A stretch of DNA of 28,865 nucleotides from Euryarchaeota archaeon UBA257 (GCA_002498985.1 DAJO01000012.1:1-28865); one strand, 5' to 3'; positions 15,128 through 24,229 are shown, numbered from the stretch's first letter. The notes: generated by a model from the letters alone, not told the origin. A program made the numbers and translations.

Positions 15128-16348
15128 ATGACCATGACTGCGTTAAGAGGGATAGTTATTGCCCTGATGACTACCCTGGTATTCGCATCGCCAATTGTTA
15201 GTGCAGAATCAGCTGTGGAACTTGATTCAATTATTCATCTGAGTGAAAATGATTTGTCAATTAAAGGAATAGCGGAAAACCCTCAAGAAAATAAAATATT
15301 AATTTATGGAGAAGGAGGATATGCAAACATTATTTCTTCGAATAATCCTGATTCACAAGTATTACTCGCTGCAAGTGATAACCAAACTATGAGAGATGCC
15401 GACTGGCATCCAGGTGGAGGGACCGCCCTATTGGTTGGAGATGAGGGCATGATTCTTCGCTATGCGGCAGATGATTTTTCATTAACACAGGCTGGAGAAA
15501 AAATGAATTTCGGGCAAACCAATCTAAAATCGGTAGCATGGAATACTGCAGGAACATGGGCATATGTTGGAGGTGACGATGGGTGGCTATGGAGAGTTCG
15601 TGCTGAAGGAGATGGAGGATTAGAAACCCATCTTATCGAAGGTCGAGGAGAGGGGGATGTCACCGATATTGATTGTCATGACGATGTCATGCTCTGTGTG
15701 ATATCATCTGTTACTGATGGAATTGGAATTATCGATAGAAATCACATCCTAACTTGGATTGGGGGTAGTTTTTACCCATGGAATAGTGTAATTTGCCCGT
15801 CTAACTATTACTTATCTTGTGTATCGGTATCTAGTAGTCAAGAAATAGGTATAATTCAATTACATTCTACAAATGCTGTAGAGAGTGAGTTATCGGTAAG
15901 CACTGTCAAAGGTATTGATGGACAATTTACCCATTTAAGTCACCAAGATGATGCTAGATCATTAATTGTCGTAGCACCATTTGCATTACTTGAGCACGAT
16001 GTTAGTAAGAATGCTACATTTCCATGGCTAGATAATAAAGATGCTCAAGAATTCAATATTGAGATATCTGGTGAAAGAATAATTGGAACTTGGGGTATTG
16101 GTGAAAACAGTGGATGGCTAATCACAAGTCGTGGCACATTGATAGAATATCATTCTACAGAAGAGACTAGTGAAATAGGAGTAATTCTTGGAGGAGTTGT
16201 TGGTTTCTTAATTCCATTAACTATTGGAATGTTGATACTAACTTTAGTGTATACTGCATCTCCAAAGCTACAGTATTGGATGACAATGAAGTTTGGAAAT
16301 AAACAAGAAAAAAGGGATGCAAAAAGGAAAGGAACAGGGAAAAGATAG
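15128..16348 (+). CDS. Membrane-anchored extracellular beta-propeller-like protein
   Basis: A 406-residue protein with an N-terminal signal peptide (about 1-27, ending near PIVSAES), a long surface domain and one transmembrane helix at about 351-374, followed by a short, strongly basic cytoplasmic tail. The surface part repeats a pattern of beta strands, for example DADWHPGGGTALLVGDEGMI near 88-107 and SVAWNTAGTWAYVGGDDGWL near 134-153. These resemble WD40- or YCF48-type propeller blades that read 'is-the-value / location of value'. No catalytic motif is seen, so binding or sensing is more likely than catalysis. It is divergent from the unknown gene at 15063. Confidence 0.65.
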   Translation: MTMTALRGIVIALMTTLVFASPIVSAESAVELDSIIHLSENDLSIKGIAENPQENKILIYGEGGYANIISSNNPDSQVLLAASDNQTMRDADWHPGGGTALLVGDEGMILRYAADDFSLTQAGEKMNFGQTNLKSVAWNTAGTWAYVGGDDGWLWRVRAEGDGGLETHLIEGRGEGDVTDIDCHDDVMLCVISSVTDGIGIIDRNHILTWIGGSFYPWNSVICPSNYYLSCVSVSSSQEIGIIQLHSTNAVESELSVSTVKGIDGQFTHLSHQDDARSLIVVAPFALLEHDVSKNATFPWLDNKDAQEFNIEISGERIIGTWGIGENSGWLITSRGTLIEYHSTEETSEIGVILGGVVGFLIPLTIGMLILTLVYTASPKLQYWMTMKFGNKQEKRDAKRKGTGKR

Positions 16349-16407
16349 GACTGGATTTTGACTAGGCCAATCAGGAACATTCATGTGGCCTCTATTATCG
16401 CCCACAA

Positions 16408-17589
16408 ATGAGAATTATGGCATATGAGGCTCTAGACTTCTACGACGTTGACTCGTTATTGACTGAAGAAGAAAGAATGGTTCGAGACATGGTACGCGAT
16501 TGGGTAGATGAGGAAGTCATTCCAAATATCGAAATTGCATGTAGAGACGGAGTATTTCCAGACGAGTGGAGAGTCGCTTTAGGCGAAATGGGAGTCCTAG
16601 GCGCACCACTCAAAGGATACGATTGCCCAGGCCTCTCCTACACTGCTTACGGAGTAATTTGCAGAGAATTAGAAAGAGGCGATAGTGGACTCAGATCATT
16701 TGCTAGCGTACAAGGATCTCTTGCAATGTATCCAATTTGGGACTTTGGAAGTGAAGAGCAAAAAAATTACTACTTACCAAAAATGGCTAGTGGTGAATGG
16801 ATTGGTTGTTTTGGACTAACTGAACCAGACTACGGATCTAATCCTGGCGATATGATTACAAAAGCAGAAGATATGGGTGATCATTATCTTCTAAATGGTG
16901 CGAAAATGTGGATTACAAACGGCTCAATTGCTGAACTTGCAGTAGTTTGGGCGAAATTAGATGGAGTTATTCGAGGATTTATTGTTGAAAAGAATGACCC
17001 AGGATTTTCAGCACCAGAGATGAAAGGCAAACATTCTTTGAAAGCGAGTGTAACCAGCGAATTAGTATTCCAAGATTGTAAAATTCCTAAAGATAGGATG
17101 CTTCCAGGTGTCAAAGGATTAAGAGGACCATTTTCTTGCCTAAATAACGCCAGATATGGAATTTCTTGGGGAGCGTTAGGATCAGCGCAGGCATGTTTTG
17201 ATTCAGCTAAAGATTATGCAATGAGTAGGATACAATTTAATCATCCAATTGCTTCATACCAATTAGTACAAAACAAACTATCTTGGATGCTTAGAGAAAT
17301 TACAAAAGGGCAATTGTTAGCATATCACTTAGGACAGAAGAAAGATGCTGGGAATTGGATTCCTGAACATATCTCTTTAGCTAAAATGAATAATGTAGAT
17401 ATCGCTCTTGAAATTGCAAGAGTTGCAAGAGATATTCATGGCGCCAATGGAATACTTGACGAGTATCCAATCATGAGACATATGGCGAATTTAGAATCTG
17501 TAAAAACTTATGAAGGAACTCATGATATTCACAATCTAATAATCGGTAGACATATTACTGGAATTCAAGCATTCACTAGAGAAGCCTGA
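16408..17589 (+). CDS. Glutaryl-CoA dehydrogenase-like acyl-CoA dehydrogenase
   Basis: Glutaryl-CoA dehydrogenase oxidises and decarboxylates glutaryl-CoA to crotonyl-CoA in lysine and tryptophan breakdown, giving electrons to ETF. This 393-residue protein follows that family closely: FGLTEPDYGSNPGD at 135-148, NGAKMWITNG at 163-172, GPFSCLNNARYGISWGALGS at 240-259 and the C-terminal TYEGTHDIHNLIIGRHITG. Glu369 is the predicted catalytic base. The DSGLRSFASVQGS segment at 92-104 keeps an Arg and a Ser at the positions that, as I recall, bind the glutaryl carboxylate in the human enzyme. EtfB and EtfA genes follow directly, so this looks like one electron-transfer operon. Starts at 16408 or 16417 are both possible. 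Confidence 0.85.
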   Translation: MRIMAYEALDFYDVDSLLTEEERMVRDMVRDWVDEEVIPNIEIACRDGVFPDEWRVALGEMGVLGAPLKGYDCPGLSYTAYGVICRELERGDSGLRSFASVQGSLAMYPIWDFGSEEQKNYYLPKMASGEWIGCFGLTEPDYGSNPGDMITKAEDMGDHYLLNGAKMWITNGSIAELAVVWAKLDGVIRGFIVEKNDPGFSAPEMKGKHSLKASVTSELVFQDCKIPKDRMLPGVKGLRGPFSCLNNARYGISWGALGSAQACFDSAKDYAMSRIQFNHPIASYQLVQNKLSWMLREITKGQLLAYHLGQKKDAGNWIPEHISLAKMNNVDIALEIARVARDIHGANGILDEYPIMRHMANLESVKTYEGTHDIHNLIIGRHITGIQAFTREA

Positions 17590-17610
17590 TAATTTGATCA
17601 CAAACAAAAA

Positions 17611-17615
17611 GAGGG
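17611..17615 (+). promoter_or_regulatory. Shine-Dalgarno site of etfB
   Basis: GAGGG lies six bases before ATG 17622. It matches the 3' end of archaeal 16S rRNA and fixes the start of EtfB inside the operon. Confidence 0.6.
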
Positions 17616-17621
17616 AAAAAA

Positions 17622-18377
17622 ATGAATATAGCCGTACTACTAAAACAAGTGCCAGATACAACTGCGAAAATTACAATTTCAGATGGGAAAGTTGACGAAA
17701 ATTCAGTTAGTAAATGGTCAATGAGTCCATATGACGAATATGCTTTGGAGTCAGGACTTCAATTAAAAGAGGCAACTGGGGGCAATCTAATCGCAATTAC
17801 TTGCGGACCAGAAAGAGCAAAAAAAATGCTTACTGATGCTGCAGCAGTGGGTGCAGATACTCTTGTTCATATCTCAGATGATGGTGTTAGCGATAGTACT
17901 CATGTTCAAAAATTACTTACCGCGGCTGTAAAGAAATTTGACTCTCATGTTGTGCTATGTGGGAAACAAGCAGCAGATACTAATGGAGGTTCAACTGGAC
18001 CGGGAGTTGCTGAACTACTCGATGCTGCATGTGTGACTTTGGTCTCAGAAGTAAATTTTTCAGAAGGAAATTTTACCACAATTAGACCTAGTAATTCGGG
18101 TACAGAGAAAGTAATTGTCAATGGGCTCAGTGTTTTTGCATTTGACAAAGGTTCATCAGAACTTAGAAGACCTAATGTAAGAGGAATTATGATGGCAAAA
18201 AAGAAGCCTGTCGAGTCAATTACGTCTGGTGATTTGGGAGTTAATTTGGATCCCTCTAATGTGAAAATGAATTCTCAAAACCCTCCTCCTGAGAAGCCTG
18301 CTGGACAAAAATTTGAAGGCGCAGAGTATGTCAATGAAGTAGTATCGAAGTTAAGGAATGAGGCAAACGTAATTTGA
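17622..18377 (+). CDS. etfB: Electron transfer flavoprotein beta subunit
   Basis: EtfB binds AMP and, with EtfA, accepts electrons from acyl-CoA dehydrogenases. The 251 residues start with the typical IAVLLKQVPDT. The segment MSPYDEYALESGLQLKEATGG (about 34-54) is the EtfB signature. A CGKQAADTNGGSTGPGVAELL run at about 112-132 is also diagnostic, as is the IRGIMMAKKKP-like ending of the core. The length is normal for the family. It is placed between the glutaryl-CoA dehydrogenase-like gene (32-base gap) and etfA (10-base gap), so the three gene products probably work together. A Shine-Dalgarno sequence sets the start. Confidence 0.94.
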   Translation: MNIAVLLKQVPDTTAKITISDGKVDENSVSKWSMSPYDEYALESGLQLKEATGGNLIAITCGPERAKKMLTDAAAVGADTLVHISDDGVSDSTHVQKLLTAAVKKFDSHVVLCGKQAADTNGGSTGPGVAELLDAACVTLVSEVNFSEGNFTTIRPSNSGTEKVIVNGLSVFAFDKGSSELRRPNVRGIMMAKKKPVESITSGDLGVNLDPSNVKMNSQNPPPEKPAGQKFEGAEYVNEVVSKLRNEANVI

Positions 18378-18381
18378 GGTG
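18376..18381 (+). promoter_or_regulatory. Shine-Dalgarno site of etfA overlapping the etfB stop
   Basis: GAGGTG lies six bases before ATG 18388 and shares its first two bases with the TGA of etfB. It argues for ATG 18388 rather than the GTG at 18379, which lies within the site itself. Confidence 0.65.
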
Positions 18382-18387
18382 AAAAAA

Positions 18388-19308
18388 ATGGATTTTACAA
18401 TAATAGCAGAAACAAATGGTGATTCACTTCACCCAACTACATACCAACTAATTGGAGCCGCGGCTAGTTTGGGTTCTAATTCAACCGTAATTTGCCCGAA
18501 TGGAGTAGGTTCTTCAGAGGCTTCTAAGATAAACGGAGTCGAGAAAGTAATTTCAGTAACTGGAGATTGTTTCAATATTTTCGATGGAGGAGCATGGGCC
18601 TCGGCATTGTCTTCAATGTGTGGAGAAATGATTTTGATTTCTGCATCTCCGAACGGGAGAGAGATTGGTTCTAGAATTGCTGCTAAAAAAGGTATTCCGA
18701 TTATTCAGGATGTTGTTTCCATGACCGAAGGCATAACTGTTAGTAGGCCTATTTACTCGGGTAAAGCTATGGAATCATTGACAATTTCTGGGGGTGCAGT
18801 AGTCACATTAAGACCTAATGCCTTTGATGCAGCATTAGCAGAAAATGACGCACCCATAAACGTCGTCAATCAATCAGCAGATGTAAGAATTGCAATACAA
18901 GAAGCTATCAATAAAGCTAGTGAGAGATTAGATGTTACGGAAGCAGATATAATTATTTCAGGTGGTCGAGGGATGGGGACAATTGAAAACTTCTCACATT
19001 TGGAAGAAATTGCAGATACTGTTGGCGCAGCAGTAGGAGCCAGTAGAGCTGTCGTAGACGAATGGGGTATGCCTCATAGAATGCAGGTTGGGCAAACAGG
19101 GAAAACTGTGACTCCGTCATTGTATATCGCAGTAGGAATTTCAGGAGCCATACAACACTTGGCAGGTATGAGGTCTAGTAAATACATTTTAGCCATAAAC
19201 AAAGATCCAGATGCACCTATTTTTGGAGTTGCAGATTATGGTATTGTTGCAACATGGGAAGACGCAATCCCTGCACTAAAATCAGCCCTTTCAGACCTTC
19301 AGTCTTAA
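18388..19308 (+). CDS. etfA: Electron transfer flavoprotein alpha subunit
   Basis: EtfA holds the redox-active FAD of the ETF dimer. The C-terminal FAD domain is clear: SGGRGMGTIENFSHLEEIAD, then GASRAVVDEWGMPHRMQVGQTGK, LYIAVGISGAIQHLAGM, and INKDPDAPIFGVADYGI near the end. These are the standard contacts of the family. About 306 residues is normal. ETF passes electrons on to ETF:quinone oxidoreductase, which is not in this window. It directly follows etfB. A bifurcating ETF would need an additional cofactor in the beta subunit; nothing seen here settles that. The start is chosen by the Shine-Dalgarno site. Confidence 0.94.
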   Translation: MDFTIIAETNGDSLHPTTYQLIGAAASLGSNSTVICPNGVGSSEASKINGVEKVISVTGDCFNIFDGGAWASALSSMCGEMILISASPNGREIGSRIAAKKGIPIIQDVVSMTEGITVSRPIYSGKAMESLTISGGAVVTLRPNAFDAALAENDAPINVVNQSADVRIAIQEAINKASERLDVTEADIIISGGRGMGTIENFSHLEEIADTVGAAVGASRAVVDEWGMPHRMQVGQTGKTVTPSLYIAVGISGAIQHLAGMRSSKYILAINKDPDAPIFGVADYGIVATWEDAIPALKSALSDLQS

Positions 19309-19333
19309 TTCGTTGCAATGCGTTGAAATTAAG

Positions 19334-19990
19334 ATGCCGTTTCGAAAGGTCATGGACTCTAATGTATTCGAAGATAAGAAAGTCCGAATGGTGGTCGCTT
19401 CGGCACTAATTCTTGGAATATTAATAGGATTAAGTCTTGCAGATGTTGTTTTTGATGATTATCAAACTGGCCTAGGTGATAAAGACGGCGACAATGTCCC
19501 AGATATTTCTGACCTAGAACCAGATGGAGATGCTGGAATAAGATTTACACTCGTGGAAATTATACATCAAGAACTATCCTCTGATACTAATATTACACTA
19601 GTTTTGGGTTACAATGACAATGGTGATAGCGAAGGAAAGTTAAACGGACAGGTGTGTATTCTCAATCTAACTGTAATGGAGAATACTACTGTAACCAGAC
19701 CTTCTCATAATTGCGTATTTCAAGTAGCAGATTATGCGCTGAGATCTGTATCATTTGAATATAGAATGTTTGAAGAGAAAGTAATTAATCATGAAATAAT
19801 AAGAGAAAATTGGGATATATTTGCAGGGAATGATAATGAAAATCCGTGGGGAACTAATACGACAGTTGATCCAGGATTCTTATCAGTTGGTAGCACTATA
19901 CTGTTAGATGGGATGTCCGATAGTGATGATTGGGAAAAGAATGCAAGAGTAATTTGGTATACTAATAGTGTCGAAATCTTCGCAGATTAA
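19334..19990 (+). CDS. Membrane-anchored extracellular protein with a DxDxD calcium-type loop
   Basis: A protein of about 218 residues, not assigned to a family. It has a short basic N-terminus, one hydrophobic segment at about 19-37 acting as signal anchor, then a GDKDGDNVPDISDLEPDGD stretch that resembles one thrombospondin type 3 calcium loop. The rest is beta-rich with two Cys (QVCILNL and HNCVF) that could form a disulfide outside the cell. It starts 25 bases after etfA and may be read through from the ETF operon. ATG 19352 is another possible start. The stop overlaps that of the convergent propeller/PKD gene within TTAA. Confidence 0.6.
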   Translation: MPFRKVMDSNVFEDKKVRMVVASALILGILIGLSLADVVFDDYQTGLGDKDGDNVPDISDLEPDGDAGIRFTLVEIIHQELSSDTNITLVLGYNDNGDSEGKLNGQVCILNLTVMENTTVTRPSHNCVFQVADYALRSVSFEYRMFEEKVINHEIIRENWDIFAGNDNENPWGTNTTVDPGFLSVGSTILLDGMSDSDDWEKNARVIWYTNSVEIFAD

Positions 19991-21480
19991 AGAACTTGAA
20001 CTGTTAAAGTTGCCTTTGATGATGCACCCCTATCGTCAACTATTGTTAGGTAAAAAACATGAACTCCCTTTGATAATTTGACTTTTACTTGAGGACTATT
20101 TGAAATTACTTTATCGGAATCATTTTCCCATGACCAAGTATTGATAGTACCATCAGGGTCGTAAGACTTACTTCCATCAAGTAACACTATGGCAGTACCA
20201 TCTGAATCGGATTTAACTGTCATATCTTCGCCAACATCCACAATTGGTGGTAGATTTAATGATCTAGCAGATTGGGATAAATCTTCTAAAATATCAACCT
20301 CGACCACAGGAAGAGAAAATTCCACTTCTAATTCTTCATCCAATGCGTCAAAGATTTCTGATGAATCTGGAGGCAACAAAGGTTTCATTGAAGATGCTTG
20401 TTCTTCTTCATCAGATAAAGCGCCAGAATATTCAGAATCAAAATTAAAATTTTCTTCTTCGAAATTATATTCGTTAGAAATTATTTCAGAGTCAGGGTTA
20501 ATGATGAATATCGGAGTAGGTGAATGTTGTTTCTTGTCGTCACCTAAAATAGCAACTCTAGATTCACCTATGGAGGATATTTTCTCAACTATCCCAATGT
20601 GTTCAAGGCTCCAAATTATTTCCCCATTAGGATTTACTCTAGTGATATCAAACCATGAACCTACCAGTATATCCTCCTTCCAAGGAAATATTTGCTTTAT
20701 TGAATAATCAAACTTAGATAATCGGTTATAACCCTTAGAATCTATTTGTAATTCTAATAATTCACCATTAAAGCATCCCAAAAGTACTCCTTTGGGCGTA
20801 GGAGTAATACAATTGACTACACTATCTACCTCACAACTATGAATTTGACCTTTTTGAATACTCCAACACTCTATTCGATTTTCAGGCCTATCGTCAATAG
20901 CCATTCCAAGTGAATTACGTGAGACTACAAGGACATCAGATGAACGAAATATCATGGATGAAATTGTTTCGATATCATCAGATGCTGCCTGAGAGGTTCT
21001 AATTTCATCACCTGAATTGTTGACCATAATGAAATCGCCGTTTTCAAGAGCGATGGCAGAATAATTTCCTTCATCATTACTACAAATATGAGTCATCTGG
21101 CCAAGTTTTTTTTCCCATAATAAATCACCATCAGAATCAAATCTAAACAACGCTCCTGAACTATCTGCTACTAAGAAATCAGATCCAGATAAACAAATAA
21201 TTTCACAGCCAGAATTTAGCTCATGGCTCCAAATTATTTCTTTAGAAAAACCACAAATTCCTGAAATACTAGACCCTACAATTAAGTTGTCACCTATTTC
21301 AAAAAGACCAATTATTTTCCCTTCTAATTCAAATGATTCTTTGACCATACCCTCAGGTGAAATTATATTCACAATACCCTCTTGATTACCGACAGCCAAA
21401 TTTCCATCAGACATTTCACATGATACGGTTGGAATGCCGCCAAGTTCAACCAAATTGAGCACCTCAATAGTTGAATCCAT
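19987..21480 (-). CDS. Beta-propeller protein with C-terminal PKD domain
   Basis: A 497-residue protein. Residues about 1-325 contain repeated strands of the form GNLAVGNQEGIVNIISPEG and FLVADSSGALFRFDSDGD, fitting PQQ- or WD-like propeller blades. A low-complexity acidic linker (about 335-395) follows. Residues about 405-497 form a PKD-type Ig fold: VLLDGSKSYDPDGTINTWSWE and VHVFYLTIVDDRGASSKATL. PKD domains usually lie outside the cell, but no signal peptide is visible at the assigned start. No catalytic motif is seen. It may be a binding or scaffold protein. It follows purF on the same strand with a 46-base gap. Confidence 0.7.
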   Translation of the reverse strand: MDSTIEVLNLVELGGIPTVSCEMSDGNLAVGNQEGIVNIISPEGMVKESFELEGKIIGLFEIGDNLIVGSSISGICGFSKEIIWSHELNSGCEIICLSGSDFLVADSSGALFRFDSDGDLLWEKKLGQMTHICSNDEGNYSAIALENGDFIMVNNSGDEIRTSQAASDDIETISSMIFRSSDVLVVSRNSLGMAIDDRPENRIECWSIQKGQIHSCEVDSVVNCITPTPKGVLLGCFNGELLELQIDSKGYNRLSKFDYSIKQIFPWKEDILVGSWFDITRVNPNGEIIWSLEHIGIVEKISSIGESRVAILGDDKKQHSPTPIFIINPDSEIISNEYNFEEENFNFDSEYSGALSDEEEQASSMKPLLPPDSSEIFDALDEELEVEFSLPVVEVDILEDLSQSARSLNLPPIVDVGEDMTVKSDSDGTAIVLLDGSKSYDPDGTINTWSWENDSDKVISNSPQVKVKLSKGVHVFYLTIVDDRGASSKATLTVQVL

Positions 21481-21526
21481 AAATATTCTAAGCGCTAATG
21501 ACCTATCATTCTAACTGGAGAATGTA

Positions 21527-23029
21527 TCAAGCAGAAGCCGATTTTTTTGCTTTATCATTTCTTGATTGCTCAATCTTGTTAAGATAATCTTCAGTAATTC
21601 CACCAGTCACATAAACACCATCGAAACAAGAACAATCGAATGTTGCAATATTATTTTCGCCTGTTCCTAAACAGGCCTCTACCAAGTCATCAAGGTCCTG
21701 ATAAATCATCCAATCTGCACCTATAGCAGAGCAAACTTCTGAACTTGTTCTATTGTGAGCAACATACTCATTCTTTGCAGGCATATCAATTCCATATACA
21801 TTAGGATGTATTATTGGAGGTGCTGCAGACGCGAAAAATACTTTCTTTGCCCCTGCATCTCTAGCCATTTCGACTATTCTCTTTGAAGTATTTCCTCTAA
21901 CAATGCTGTCATCAACAATCAAAACGGTTTTACCCGAAAACTCACTAGGTATCGTGTTAAGTTTTTTACGTACTGAATCTTTTCTAACTGACTGTCCAGG
22001 CATAATAAAGGTACGACCAATATATCTATTTTTGACAAAACCTTCTCGGTAGGGAACTCCTAACTCTCTAGCTAATTCTAAAGCAGCGATACATCCACTA
22101 TCGGGTACCGGAATCACAGCGTCGATACCATGATTAGGGTTCTTTTCTTTGATTCGGCGAGCTAACAGAGCCCCCATTCTAAGACGAGCAGAATGTACTG
22201 ATATTCCATCAATAATAGAATCAGGACGTGCAAAGTAAACATGTTCGAATATACATGGTCGATGTTGAGGCTCAGGGTGACATTGTCGCGAATAGAAAGA
22301 CCCATCACATCTCACAACTATTGCTTCTCCTGGCATTACGTCTCTTTCTAGTTCGAAACCTAAAGCCATCAAAGCCGCACTTTCAGATGCGAATGCTCTT
22401 TCTTGGAATCCATTAACTTCCCTAACACCCATGCACAGCGGCCTGATTCCATTCGGGTCTCTGAATGCAATAACGCCCCAGCCAGTAATTGAAGAAACGA
22501 CGCTGTAACTACCCTCGGCTCTCATGTGCGTCCTCTCAATAGCTCTGAAAACATCTTCTTGATCTAAAGCATCCATCCCTCCAGGACGTCCGTTAAGTGA
22601 TCTTTGTATTTCTGCCGCCAATAAGTTCAGCAACGCCTCTGAGTCGGAACTAGTGTTTATTCTCCTATGGTCGTACTCCAGTAAACTAGCAAGTATCTCC
22701 TCAGTATTGTTAAGATTACCATTATGGGCTAAACTAACCCCAAATGGAGTATTAGTATAGAATGGCTGAGCTTCTGCTACTGACGAACTACCTGCGGTAG
22801 GATACCTAACGTGTCCAATACCAGCAGAGCCCTTCAAAGATTTCATATGCCTCTGTTTGAATATATCTCTAACATACCCATTTGCTCTTCTATGGTACAA
22901 ATTATCATTATCGAAAGTAACGATACCTGCCGCATCTTGTCCACGGTGTTGAAGAACTAACAATCCATCATAAATATCCGAAGCAACAGAATATTCAGGG
23001 CTACCAACAATTCCAATAATTCCGCACAT
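21527..23029 (-). CDS. purF: Amidophosphoribosyltransferase (E. coli type)
   Basis: PurF makes phosphoribosylamine from PRPP and glutamine, the first step of purine synthesis. Cys2 of MCGIIGIVG is the glutaminase nucleophile, and no propeptide precedes it. The PRPP loop VLIVDDSIVRGNTSKR lies in the C-terminal half. HPNVYGIDMP and FDCSCFDGVYVTGG follow the E. coli form; the cysteine that binds the iron-sulfur cluster in the Bacillus form (in HPCFYGID) is Asn here, so no cluster is expected. At 500 residues the size fits the E. coli enzyme. The gene lies between L37e upstream and the propeller/PKD gene downstream, all on the same strand. Confidence 0.95.
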   Translation of the reverse strand: MCGIIGIVGSPEYSVASDIYDGLLVLQHRGQDAAGIVTFDNDNLYHRRANGYVRDIFKQRHMKSLKGSAGIGHVRYPTAGSSSVAEAQPFYTNTPFGVSLAHNGNLNNTEEILASLLEYDHRRINTSSDSEALLNLLAAEIQRSLNGRPGGMDALDQEDVFRAIERTHMRAEGSYSVVSSITGWGVIAFRDPNGIRPLCMGVREVNGFQERAFASESAALMALGFELERDVMPGEAIVVRCDGSFYSRQCHPEPQHRPCIFEHVYFARPDSIIDGISVHSARLRMGALLARRIKEKNPNHGIDAVIPVPDSGCIAALELARELGVPYREGFVKNRYIGRTFIMPGQSVRKDSVRKKLNTIPSEFSGKTVLIVDDSIVRGNTSKRIVEMARDAGAKKVFFASAAPPIIHPNVYGIDMPAKNEYVAHNRTSSEVCSAIGADWMIYQDLDDLVEACLGTGENNIATFDCSCFDGVYVTGGITEDYLNKIEQSRNDKAKKSASA

Positions 23030-23086
23030 AAGAACAAACCTCGCTAAGTTGTAAGGGTCTTAGCACTTTGCTATTCAGAACTTGAT

Positions 23087-23269
23087 TTATTTGCTACCCA
23101 TGGAACGATTTCTTTTGCTCCATTGATACTTGCGCATACGGGATGTTTTACCATATCCACAAGACGAACATATGCCTTTCTGTTTATGGTAAGAATGACG
23201 CCCACATCGACGACAACGAATGTGAGTCGACTTTTGTCGCTTACCCATGCTTGGAGTACCTTTTGACAT
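23087..23269 (-). CDS. rpl37e: Ribosomal protein L37e (eL37)
   Basis: A 60-residue basic protein of the large ribosomal subunit. It begins MSKGTPSMGKRQKSTHIRCR and carries an intact zinc finger with Cys19, Cys22, Cys34 and Cys37 (CRRC and CSSC). The length is normal for archaeal L37e. purF follows after 57 bases on the same strand. A start just upstream in another frame is not coding. Confidence 0.95.
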   Translation of the reverse strand: MSKGTPSMGKRQKSTHIRCRRCGRHSYHKQKGICSSCGYGKTSRMRKYQWSKRNRSMGSK

Positions 23270-23354
23270 GATAACACCTATTTGATAGCGCGGCGACTTA
23301 CCGACTTGTTATGAGAGTTACCCTTGAGGGGATTAGTCAGCATAGGCCTTATTT

Positions 23355-23696
23355 CTATTCAGGAGAATCTAATAAATCATCAAAAGGACGTTTTCTAAAT
23401 GAGGCTCTCAATAAGAAATAAATGATTATAATGTACAAAAAGGGAATAATTATGAGGATTCCTTGAATACCTTCTACCAGGGAAAAACGGATTGCATCTA
23501 CAATAGTTTCTACATCATCATTCAATGAGTTTATGATTAATGCAGAAATTAAAATCAAAAAACTTTGTACTACTACAGGGATGGTTGGCTTACTGTAAGG
23601 ATGTAGCGAGAATAGTTGGAAAATAATTAGAGAAAAATTTGTCAACATAAAGCCACCTAATGTGTAGTATAATATCTCCAATAATATAGAACTCAT
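23355..23696 (-). CDS. Small membrane protein of unknown function
   Basis: A 113-residue hydrophobic protein with three likely transmembrane helices (about 5-27, 41-57 and 75-97) and a short charged C-terminus. No family motif is recognised. Its ATG overlaps the stop of the preceding membrane-protein gene by four bases (ATGA type), so the two are translationally coupled and may form a complex. Codon use and base composition resemble the neighbours. Confidence 0.6.
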   Translation of the reverse strand: MSSILLEILYYTLGGFMLTNFSLIIFQLFSLHPYSKPTIPVVVQSFLILISALIINSLNDDVETIVDAIRFSLVEGIQGILIIIPFLYIIIIYFLLRASFRKRPFDDLLDSPE

Positions 23697-24229
23697 TTTT
23701 CCTCAACCCCTATGTTGATAGAAATTATTTTCTTAACAAAATCCTTTTCCTCTTCAGTTAATTCTGGTGCTGGATCTTCTAAAGGAATACTATTTTCAAC
23801 AAATCTAACTAATAGAATGAATAAGAATAATGACAATATTGCACCTAATGAAGAAAATAATGCAACAAGCAAAAAATTATCCGGCAACTCATAGTATTCA
23901 TAGAATAGATAAAATGAAAGTAAAATGATTATCCAACCAATAAATAACTGAGGATAACGTACTTTCCAATAAATTGGTGAACCCCGGAGTACTAGAAAAC
24001 ATCCTAATGAGCAAACAAAAAACCATGGAGCGAAACCATGTATAGAATCTAGTAAATCTAACTCTGGATTTTCAATAGGAGAATTGTTGAAAATTAAGAG
24101 TAAAATCCCCAAAAGGATAATTGGTAGAGAAAAATTACTTCTTGAAAACGAAGGCCCCATTCTACCAAAAGAAATACCTACCATTAATAGTAAAATGGCA
24201 GACCAAAACAGCGTGGAGCCGAGAATCAC
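23693..24229 (-). CDS. Multi-pass membrane protein of unknown function
   Basis: A 178-residue protein with five or so hydrophobic segments (about 3-19, 33-47, 66-83, 94-110 and 118-144), then an acidic cytoplasmic-looking tail (EDPAPELTEEEKDFVKK). It starts at a GTG; an in-frame stop lies seven codons upstream and no ATG is found before the first helix. No family is recognised. It overlaps the next small membrane gene by four bases and is divergent from the L44e gene. The two-gene unit may form a small membrane complex, but this is inference. Confidence 0.55.
   Translation of the reverse strand: MILGSTLFWSAILLLMVGISFGRMGPSFSRSNFSLPIILLGILLLIFNNSPIENPELDLLDSIHGFAPWFFVCSLGCFLVLRGSPIYWKVRYPQLFIGWIIILLSFYLFYEYYELPDNFLLVALFSSLGAILSLFLFILLVRFVENSIPLEDPAPELTEEEKDFVKKIISINIGVEEK

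Noticed and set aside
3640..19990. TTAA stop overlaps at 3640-3643 and 19987-19990 as regulatory sites
   Set aside because: Two convergent genes sharing TTAA is simply a compact way to end both frames and needs no further function.
23071..23277. A 68-codon minus-strand frame across L37e
   Set aside because: It is a shifted frame over the conserved zinc-finger gene L37e and shows no family similarity.
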